NCBI GenBank assembly: GCA_903853735.1
Contig: CAINUH010000031.1
Span: 1-9,258 of the forward strand
DNA from: an uncultured Desulfomonile sp.
Lineage (GTDB): Bacteria > Desulfobacterota > Desulfomonilia > Desulfomonilales > Desulfomonilaceae
Length of the DNA: 9,258 nt
Direction: 5' to 3'
The position numbers and the translations under genes are program-made. The notes under the pieces were generated by a model. That model saw only the letters and a list, made by a program, of their open reading frames with translations. It had not been told where the DNA came from and did no database searches. Of this stretch, positions 1-6,129 are shown piece after piece (position 1 is the stretch's first letter; each line of letters starts with the position of its first letter).

Positions 1-1
1 A

Positions 2-1663
2 CCGAAAGAAGGCCCCATGACGCGGCCAGACCTGACCGAACAGTTTCCTCTGGTGTTTAGTTCCGGATCTAGAGTCACCACCGATTTTCGTTCCCAGTTC
101 CACAATGTGCCCGATCTGGTCAGGAAGAGTCCGGAACCGACGGTCACCATGAATTCACGGGACGCCCGGGACCGCAACATTTCCACCGGCGACCTCGTCG
201 AGGTGACCAGTCCACGGGGCCGCGTCAGGTTCAGAGCGTACGTGACTGATAACATTATGCAGGGTGTAATTGACGCGAGCATGGGTGGAGGGGGCCCTAT
301 GGGTCCGCAAGCATGGCAAGACTGTAATGTCAACGAACTGACCGATCTACACAGGTACGATCCTATCTCCGGGTTTCCCGTATACAAAGCCCTGCTGTGC
401 GAAGTGGTTAAGATTGACGAAACTTTACCAATAGCGGTCAGCGGTCGTTCCGAGGAATTTCCGTCCCGGATGCCGGTGAAGGGTGGATCGCTAATGGCTG
501 GCATGAAGAGGCGTATCTATCTGGACCACAACGCGACCACGCCGATGGATCCGGAAGTCGTGAAAACCGTGGCCGAATGCACTGAGCGATGCTTCGGCAA
601 CCCCTCCAGCATTCATGCGCCCGGCAATGAGGCCCGATTCATCGTTGAATCTGCTCGGCGGCAGGTAGCGCAATTGCTGAACTGCACGGCACGAAGAATA
701 GTGTTCACGAGCGGAGGCTCCGAATCCGACAACCTCGCGATCAAAGGGATCGCCTTTGCTCGACGCGGGATAGGCAATCACATAATTACAACCGCTATAG
801 AGCATTCCGCTGTTTTGGGAGCATGCAAGTGGTTGGAAGAGCAGGGCTATAGGGTAACCAGGCTTCCGGTGAGCCGGGAAGGATTGATCGATCCAGGTGA
901 TCTGGAAGCAGCGTTGACTGCGGACACTACATTGGTAAGTGTCATGGCCGCAAACAATGAGACAGGCGCCCTTCAGCCCATAGCCGACCTCGCACGCTTG
1001 GCCCGAAGGCATGGCGCCCTTTTCCACACGGACGCAGTGCAGGCGGTCGGCAAGATTCCCATCGATGTCCAGCAGTTGGATGTAGACCTTCTTACCCTGT
1101 CGGGTCATAAGATCCATGGGCCCAAAGGCGTCGGCGCCTTGTATATTCGTACGGGGGTCACGCTCGATCCACTTGTTCATGGCGGTAAACAAGAGCACGG
1201 ATTGCGAGCGGGAACAGAAAACGTTCCGGGTATAGCAGGGCTGGGCAAGGCTGCTGAACTCGCGATTCAAAGACTCCCTGAAATGGATAGAATACAGAGT
1301 ATGAGAGATCGGCTGGAAGAGGGGATCAAGGGAATCGTCCCGGATGCCAGACGTAACGGGCCACAGGAGTGGCTTCCGAACACGGTTAACCTGACATTAC
1401 CCGGAATGCGAGGCGAGTCGGTTGTTCTTGCCCTGGATCATCTAGGAGTTGCTCTCTCTTCGGGGTCAGCCTGTAGGGCAGGGGCTCCGGAACCATCGCA
1501 CGCCCTGCTTGCCATGGGACTCTCTTCAGAGGAAGCCCATTGCGCTCTCAGATTTTCGCTGGGCCGGGGCAACACTAAAAAAGAGATCGACCGTACGATC
1601 AACCTCTTGGGAGAGATTATTACAGACACTGCAGTGGGCGTCCGCTTCGTTCCTTGTCGCTAG
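2..1663 (+). CDS. Metallopterin oxidoreductase C-terminus fused to a cysteine desulfurase; probable metallopterin-dependent ergothioneine synthase (5' partial)
   Basis: The frame is open from base 2, and the ATG at 17 is only an internal Met, so the gene starts left of the window. Counting from that Met, residues about 8-135 are the MopB C-terminal molybdopterin-dinucleotide-binding domain: PLVFSSGSR, then FRSQFHN, a DGD-like STGDLVEV, SPRGRV, and NVNELTD followed by DPISG. A linker of about 25 residues leads to a full-length PLP cysteine desulfurase (about 160-540) that begins RRIYLDHNATTP. It has His263 (IEH), Asp339 and Gln342 (HTDAVQ), Schiff-base Lys365 (SGHK) and loop Cys486 (SSGSAC). 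No stop or frameshift separates the halves. Known: a protein with this fusion was reported from Caldithrix abyssi as an oxygen-independent ergothioneine synthase (recalled, not checked). Inference: the desulfurase domain makes persulfide from L-cysteine, and the metal site installs sulfur on hercynine. EgtD directly downstream is the strongest support. Alternative: a formate dehydrogenase-like enzyme with its own Mo-sulfurating domain. The domain calls are firm; the substrate call rests on context. Confidence 0.8.
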   Translation, partial: PKEGPMTRPDLTEQFPLVFSSGSRVTTDFRSQFHNVPDLVRKSPEPTVTMNSRDARDRNISTGDLVEVTSPRGRVRFRAYVTDNIMQGVIDASMGGGGPMGPQAWQDCNVNELTDLHRYDPISGFPVYKALLCEVVKIDETLPIAVSGRSEEFPSRMPVKGGSLMAGMKRRIYLDHNATTPMDPEVVKTVAECTERCFGNPSSIHAPGNEARFIVESARRQVAQLLNCTARRIVFTSGGSESDNLAIKGIAFARRGIGNHIITTAIEHSAVLGACKWLEEQGYRVTRLPVSREGLIDPGDLEAALTADTTLVSVMAANNETGALQPIADLARLARRHGALFHTDAVQAVGKIPIDVQQLDVDLLTLSGHKIHGPKGVGALYIRTGVTLDPLVHGGKQEHGLRAGTENVPGIAGLGKAAELAIQRLPEMDRIQSMRDRLEEGIKGIVPDARRNGPQEWLPNTVNLTLPGMRGESVVLALDHLGVALSSGSACRAGAPEPSHALLAMGLSSEEAHCALRFSLGRGNTKKEIDRTINLLGEIITDTAVGVRFVPCR

Positions 1664-1725
1664 TCGGTGGCGTCGGTGATGAACCGTCGAAAGTCCAGGG
1701 ATATGATTTATGCTCGCGGCCGTTG

Positions 1726-1733
1726 AAAAGGAG
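1726..1733 (+). promoter_or_regulatory. Ribosome binding site that fixes the egtD start
   Basis: AAAAGGAG lies 10 bases before the ATG at 1744. The frame is open further upstream to a TTG at 1654, inside the end of the preceding gene. That longer reading has no comparable Shine-Dalgarno and adds 30 residues that EgtD proteins lack. The site therefore supports initiation at 1744. Confidence 0.65.
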
Positions 1734-1743
1734 CGTATCCGTC

Positions 1744-2739
1744 ATGCGCGCATCTTCTGCTTTAATGGGACTCTCTGCCCGAAACCGGTTCGAGGAAGAC
1801 GCAACCAGCAACATGGCTTATGATGTTATGGCGGGTCTCAGGGCCCAACAAAAATACATACCGAGCAAGTACCTCTACGATGCCCGTGGATCGCGGCTCT
1901 TTGAACTTATATGCAATCTTCCGGAGTATTATCCGACGAGAATCGAACTGCGGCTGCTCTGCACTCATGCCAAGGACATCGTCCGAGGGTTTGGGGACGG
2001 CGACCTTGTAGAACTGGGCTCGGGAGCCAACTGGAAAATCCGGACATTGCTAGAAGCCTTGGGGCGCCGGTGTAAATCCGATGTGCGATATATGCCGGTG
2101 GATGTGTGTGCTTCAGCCTTGACGCAATCCGCGGCCGAACTGACAGCCGTGTACCCTAAACTGAGAATTAATGGAATTGTAGCGGATTTCACTCGCGACT
2201 TACATTGCATTCAATCTGATCGCCCCAAGCTAGTTTTGTTCTTTGGCAGTACCATCGGCAACTTGAACGAGCGAGAAGCATCGTCTTTTCTGCAAGGTGT
2301 GGCGGCGACTCTCAATCCGGGCGATCGTTTTCTACTCGGGCTGGACATGGTTAAACCGGTAGAAATAATTGAGGCTGCTTACAACGATTCACGAAGCGTC
2401 ACAGCCGAATTCAACAAGAATATATTGCTTGTCATCAATCGCGAGTTGAGGGCCAATTTCAACCCGAATTCTTTTGACCATGTTGCATTCTTTAATAGTG
2501 AAGAGGAACGCGTCGAAATGCATCTACGAGCCAGAAAAGACACTTGGGTCGAAGTCAAGGCCATTGATGCTTCCTTCGTCCTGAGAAAAGGGGAAACTAT
2601 TCGAACGGAGATTTGCCGCAAATTCACGCGACATGGCGCAGAAAAGTTGATTCGTGACGCAGGCATGGAGGTGAGCCGTTGGCACTCGGATCCGAAAGGT
2701 TGGTTCTCACTGCTCGAGACTGTTCTCGACCAGCCATGA
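1744..2739 (+). CDS. egtD: L-histidine N-alpha-methyltransferase (ergothioneine biosynthesis)
   Basis: This SAM-dependent enzyme transfers three methyl groups to the alpha-amino group of histidine to give hercynine, the precursor of ergothioneine; it is cytosolic. The 331 residues match the usual length of about 320. Visible landmarks are LPEYYPTR (59-66), the SAM loop ELGSG (89-93), PVDV (118-121), the signature FGSTIGN (167-173), LLGLDMVKP (197-205), FNKN (223-226), NSEEERVEM (251-259) and RTEICRKF (287-294). A constant offset of seven aligns it with Mycobacterium smegmatis EgtD: Tyr63, Asn173, Tyr213, Met259 and Glu289 correspond to Tyr56, Asn166, Tyr206, Met252 and Glu282. The partner of Ser284 is Cys291, a change in the imidazole-binding pocket. 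The gene starts 80 bases after the fusion gene with no obvious promoter between, so cotranscription is likely. No egtA, egtB, egtC or rhodanese-type eanB is visible. A related methyltransferase with a shifted substrate is possible but less likely. Confidence 0.92.
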   Translation: MRASSALMGLSARNRFEEDATSNMAYDVMAGLRAQQKYIPSKYLYDARGSRLFELICNLPEYYPTRIELRLLCTHAKDIVRGFGDGDLVELGSGANWKIRTLLEALGRRCKSDVRYMPVDVCASALTQSAAELTAVYPKLRINGIVADFTRDLHCIQSDRPKLVLFFGSTIGNLNEREASSFLQGVAATLNPGDRFLLGLDMVKPVEIIEAAYNDSRSVTAEFNKNILLVINRELRANFNPNSFDHVAFFNSEEERVEMHLRARKDTWVEVKAIDASFVLRKGETIRTEICRKFTRHGAEKLIRDAGMEVSRWHSDPKGWFSLLETVLDQP

Positions 2740-3105
2740 CAAGATATTTCGATTCCAGGAGTTAATTGAAGCGGGATTGCGCAAATTAAGCAATTGGGCA
2801 GGCCGCTATAAGATTTCCTCATTTGTAAACGTGTCTTTAGATGGCAGGAGATTAGTCCTGAACCTCTAATTTCATTACAAATAAACTACCTCAAGTCGTG
2901 TTCGGGATTTAGGCTGCGAACTTTGCTTGACACTACTCTTGGCTTATGTCAACCAAGTGTAACTCTTACGTCTCGTCAGTTTTTATTTATGAAACCACAA
3001 AGGTTCTTGAACAACAAATCCGCTTTGATCTTGTTATCGCATGGATTACAGACTCATCACTCTGGGCTACGAGTTTTGAAACAAACTGATAATTAGGGAA
3101 TTGTC
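2740..3105. other. 366-base intergenic region before the Mo-hydroxylase operon
   Basis: I see no gene, RNA gene or strong terminator here. The only frame touching the egtD stop (ATG at 2736) ends after nine codons. The sequence is AT-richer than the flanking genes. A weak hairpin, CAGGA/TCCTG around GATTAG, lies near 2845, and the notable inverted-repeat cluster is at 2927-2960. No convincing sigma-70 pair was found: TTGACA at 2927 has no matching -10 at 16-18 bases. A Shine-Dalgarno-like AGGGAA at 3095-3100 lies five bases before the ATG at 3106. The promoter of the operon probably lies in this region but I cannot place it. Confidence 0.6.
2927..2960. promoter_or_regulatory. Overlapping inverted repeats, candidate operator
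   Basis: TTGACA (2927-2932) is mirrored by TGTCAA (2947-2952). Interleaved with it, CTTGG (2938-2942) is mirrored by CCAAG (2953-2957). ACACT (2930-2934) is also mirrored by AGTGT (2956-2960). The 15-mer at 2943-2957, CTTATGTCAACCAAG, matches 13 of 15 bases with 7409-7423 in the other intergenic region. This points to a protein-binding site or a small hairpin about 150 bases upstream of the Mo-hydroxylase gene. No regulator is identified, and chance similarity cannot be excluded. Confidence 0.3.
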
Positions 3106-5763
3106 ATGAAAAAAGTCAAACTGACCACTAACGGAGTCCTGCACACATTGGAGGTTGATGACCAATTAGTTCTGCTGGATCTATTGCGCGACAAACTTTC
3201 CCTAACGGGAACCAAGCAATCTTGCGACCGAAAGGGCCAATGTGGATCTTGCACTGTGCTGGTAAACGCAAAGGCTGTAAAATCGTGCCTTGTAAAAGTG
3301 GCTGATCTTGATGGGGCCGATGTAATTTCCATAGAAGGGCTTGGCACACCGGAAAATCCGCATCTGATTCAGGAGGCTTTTGCCGTTGTTGGAGCCGTTC
3401 AATGCGGTTTTTGCACTCCTGGCATGATAATGTCTGCCAAGGCGCTCCTGGACAGCAACCCCGATCCCAGCACAGAACAGATTAAGAAAGCCCTTCGGGG
3501 AAACCTGTGTCGCTGCACCGGGTACAAGAAAATATTTGACGCAGTCAAACTGGCAGTGGAATTCTTGCGAGGAGAGACGACCCCGCATCAGGAACGACCA
3601 AATGTTTTGGCTGGTTTGATCGGAGTTTCTCACCCTAGACCCCATGCTTTGATGCTCGCATGCGGGACCGCAAAATTCTCTGCTGACATCCGGATGGATG
3701 GAATGCTCGAGTTGGCTGTCGTTCGGAGCCCCTACTCTCACGCCCTGATAAAAACCGTCGACACCACACAGGCGGAAATAATGTCTGGTGTGATAGGCGT
3801 CATGACGGCGAAGGATATAAAAGGATCCAACCTCCTGAAGGATGACCAGCCCCTATTGTGTGACAAAAAAGTTCACGTACTAGGCGACGCGATAGCTATA
3901 GTGGCGGCCGTGTCTAAGGCGCAGGCATTGGCTGGCGTAGAGGCGGTGAAGGTAGAATATGAAAGACTTCCGCCCGTAATGACCACGAAAGAAGCTTTGG
4001 CTGAGGACAGCCCGCAAGTGCATAAGGGGTCTCCCAATTTATGTTACGAGCATCCTCAGATTAAAGGGGACGCTGAAGCAGCAATGAACCAGGCCGCAAC
4101 AATAGTGGAGGCTGAATTTTCAACTCAACTCATTCACCAGGCGGCATTGGAGCCGGAAGCGTCCGTGGCATACCTGGAGACGGATGAGGAGGAGAATACG
4201 AAACTGGTAGTGATCGGTCGAAGCATCTATATCCACCACCATTTAATGGTTCTACAGGAGGCGCTCGGCTGGAATAATATGCGTTACGAACAGGCTTTTA
4301 TCGGTGGTCAATTCGGTATGAAGATGGATATTACCGCTGAAGGAATGGCCGCCGCCGCCGCCCTTCATTTCCGTCGTCCAGTCCGCTATGTGTGCAGCCT
4401 TATCGAGTCAATGCAAATAACTACCAAAAGACACCCATTTCAAATGAAGCTACGCCTGGGAGCCGACAAGAAAAGAAAGCTAACTGCATATACTATAGAC
4501 TTCATAGTTGAAAACGGGGCATACACATCCGCTGGCAAATCGGTATTAAACCGTGCTTTGTATATGCTGAGCGGATCATACGATATTCCGAATGTCCGAG
4601 CAAAAGCCCAGTTGGTTTATACGAACAACGCCTGGGGTGGAGCGGCCAGAGGAGCCGGGCCACCTCAAGTTAACTTCGCATTGGAGTCGGCCATGGAGAT
4701 CATGGCCGCCAAATTAGGAATGGATCCTCTGGAATTCCGTCTCTTAAACTCTCTCAAACCTGGTGGATCAATCTCTACTGGTCAGGTTATCGATGAGTGG
4801 CCTTATCCTGAGTGCCTTGAAGCTCTGAGGCCCCATTATGAAAGAGCTATTCGGGAAGCGACATCAAACAAGAAGCGCAGGTTCCGGCGTGGTGTTGGAA
4901 TTGCGGGAGGAAGCTTTGGTATTGGGAGAGGAGGGCCAGATCGATCGAATGTAGCGGTTGAACTCGGCCCTGATGATAGTTTGACAGTCTATGGTTCGAT
5001 CGCAGATCCCGGAGAAGGCAACGACGCGATGCTCACGCAAATAGCCTCTCACCTCACAGGTATTAAGCCCAAAAAAATTCGGCTGATTATTTGTGATACC
5101 GATAGGACACCGGATTCTAGCTCAGCGTCCGGTAGTCGAGTGACCTATATGAGCGGCGGAGCGATGGTCAAGGCTATAGAGTCATTAAAAGCCGCAATGG
5201 CTGAAGTCGGCGCCACATCATACGCCGAGTTAGTGGCCGCCGGTAAGCCCACTCGATTCCTTGCTTCCAGAATAGCGAAGACGACGCTTCTAGATACCGA
5301 GACAGGCCAGGGAACACCCTTCGAGTCTAGAGTGCACGGCGCACAGATGGCCGAAGTTGAGGTAGATACCAAGACAGGAGCGGTCAAGATTCATAAGATA
5401 ACTGCTGTCGTCGACCCCGGGACCATTATCAACCCCATGATCGTCGAAGGCCAGATTGAAGGCGGTGTCGATATGGGCGCAGGGATGGCTCTTCGCGAAC
5501 ATTACGTCCACGGCCAAACCCGCGACTGGGTCACTCTTAAATTCCCTACAACAAGGACCGCGTTTGATATAGACGTGATATTACTTCAGACCCCTCGAAA
5601 AAGGGGCACTTTAGGCGCCGTAGGAGTAGGAGAGTTTGTTCTATTACCTACCGCCGCGGCTATAGTCACAGCTATACAGAATGCTACCGGAGGAGCCCGT
5701 ATACATGATCTACCAGCTACGCCGGAACGGGTCTTAGAGTCCATGAAATTCTCTGGGAATTAG
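3106..5763 (+). CDS. FAD-less molybdenum hydroxylase of the xanthine dehydrogenase/aldehyde oxidoreductase family (Mop-like)
   Basis: This cytosolic molybdenum hydroxylase of 885 residues has the Mop layout, with no FAD domain. Residues 1-75 are a plant-type [2Fe-2S] domain (Cys40, 46, 49, 61), and 80-155 the four-helix [2Fe-2S] domain (Cys100, 103, 135, 137, in NLCRCTGY). Residues about 178-880 are the Mo domain. Mo-site motifs are GGQFGMK (400-406), ARGAGPPQ (514-521) with conserved Arg515, SASGSR (673-678), and GVGE with Glu843 matching catalytic Glu869 of D. gigas Mop. Oddities: the first cluster has CX5C where Mop has CX4C. The position of the Mop FRGYG Phe is Ala514. The usual AQGIG is DMGAG (789-793), losing a conserved Gln. 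Compared with the downstream Mop this is a clearly different subfamily, so the substrate (aldehyde, purine or other N-heterocycle) is unknown. The start is ATG 3106 with AGGGAA five bases before it. The sulfur carrier and desulfurase that follow suggest cofactor sulfuration in the same operon. Confidence 0.9.
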   Translation: MKKVKLTTNGVLHTLEVDDQLVLLDLLRDKLSLTGTKQSCDRKGQCGSCTVLVNAKAVKSCLVKVADLDGADVISIEGLGTPENPHLIQEAFAVVGAVQCGFCTPGMIMSAKALLDSNPDPSTEQIKKALRGNLCRCTGYKKIFDAVKLAVEFLRGETTPHQERPNVLAGLIGVSHPRPHALMLACGTAKFSADIRMDGMLELAVVRSPYSHALIKTVDTTQAEIMSGVIGVMTAKDIKGSNLLKDDQPLLCDKKVHVLGDAIAIVAAVSKAQALAGVEAVKVEYERLPPVMTTKEALAEDSPQVHKGSPNLCYEHPQIKGDAEAAMNQAATIVEAEFSTQLIHQAALEPEASVAYLETDEEENTKLVVIGRSIYIHHHLMVLQEALGWNNMRYEQAFIGGQFGMKMDITAEGMAAAAALHFRRPVRYVCSLIESMQITTKRHPFQMKLRLGADKKRKLTAYTIDFIVENGAYTSAGKSVLNRALYMLSGSYDIPNVRAKAQLVYTNNAWGGAARGAGPPQVNFALESAMEIMAAKLGMDPLEFRLLNSLKPGGSISTGQVIDEWPYPECLEALRPHYERAIREATSNKKRRFRRGVGIAGGSFGIGRGGPDRSNVAVELGPDDSLTVYGSIADPGEGNDAMLTQIASHLTGIKPKKIRLIICDTDRTPDSSSASGSRVTYMSGGAMVKAIESLKAAMAEVGATSYAELVAAGKPTRFLASRIAKTTLLDTETGQGTPFESRVHGAQMAEVEVDTKTGAVKIHKITAVVDPGTIINPMIVEGQIEGGVDMGAGMALREHYVHGQTRDWVTLKFPTTRTAFDIDVILLQTPRKRGTLGAVGVGEFVLLPTAAAIVTAIQNATGGARIHDLPATPERVLESMKFSGN

Positions 5764-5777
5764 AGGGGCGCCATTTC

Positions 5778-6125
5778 TTGGGTCGGCACGAGGACGTCAA
5801 TGTAAGAAACCGTGATAAAACTGCTGTCGTAGGCAATAATGTCTTGTTTGATGAAGAAGGTTTTTTAGTGAATCCTGACGCATGGGACGAAACGATGGCG
5901 GAAAATATCGCTCGGGCACTCGAGCTGTCCGAGCTAAGTGAGTTTCACTGGCAGGTTATTCGTTTCCTGAGAAAATACTACGTGTCAATGGGAAAAGCTC
6001 CTCTAAACAATGAGCTGAGAAAGGGCGCTGGTTTGAGCCTAACGCAAATAGAGAGGATTTTTCCGGGTGGCATTAAGTTCGGCGCCCGTCGCATAGCTGG
6101 ATTGCCCAACCCCAAGAGCTGCTAG
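5778..6125 (+). CDS. DsrC/TusE-family sulfur-carrier protein with a single C-terminal cysteine
   Basis: This small cytosolic protein of 115 residues is close to the 105-112 usual for DsrC/TusE. The family pattern is clear: DEEGFLVNPDAW near the N-terminus, FHWQVIRFLRKYY in the middle, then LTQIERIFPGG and the C-terminal arm RIAGLPNPKSC. In this family the flexible arm carries sulfur as a persulfide or trisulfide. The conserved C-terminal (A) cysteine is Cys115, here the very last residue, whereas canonical proteins add one more. The second (B) cysteine of true DsrC, in GACKIAGLP, is replaced by Arg (GARRIAGLP). One-cysteine members such as TusE relay sulfur rather than forming the trisulfide of dissimilatory sulfite reduction, so a relay role is inferred. 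The start is TTG 5778, nine bases after AGAGGGG; no in-frame ATG exists upstream of the conserved core. It lies 14 bases after the Mo-hydroxylase and 4 before the desulfurase, so its partners are probably those two. Confidence 0.88.
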   Translation: MGRHEDVNVRNRDKTAVVGNNVLFDEEGFLVNPDAWDETMAENIARALELSELSEFHWQVIRFLRKYYVSMGKAPLNNELRKGAGLSLTQIERIFPGGIKFGARRIAGLPNPKSC

Positions 6126-6129
6126 GACC

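Noticed and set aside
17..19. ATG at 17 as the true start of the first gene
   Set aside because: The frame is open to the window edge, and the Met precedes only the last domain of a large MopB enzyme, which does not occur alone. The gene is 5' truncated by the window.
491..1270. Long minus-strand open frame (259 codons) opposite the desulfurase domain
   Set aside because: No family resemblance and poor composition. It is antisense to a fully conserved domain, so it is a shadow frame.
494..1663. The cysteine desulfurase as a separate gene starting at ATG 494 or 506
   Set aside because: The frame runs through without a stop, no strong Shine-Dalgarno precedes either ATG, and the fusion plus adjacent egtD matches a known architecture. 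Internal initiation is not fully excluded.
2927..2955. TTGACA at 2927 as the -35 box of the hydroxylase operon promoter
   Set aside because: At 16-18 bases downstream there is no -10-like sequence (CAACCA region). The only TTATGT candidate is 11 bases away, too close.
3064..3080. Sigma-54-type promoter (TGGGC followed by TTTTGA) before 3106
   Set aside because: The -12 GC dinucleotide is absent at the required spacing.
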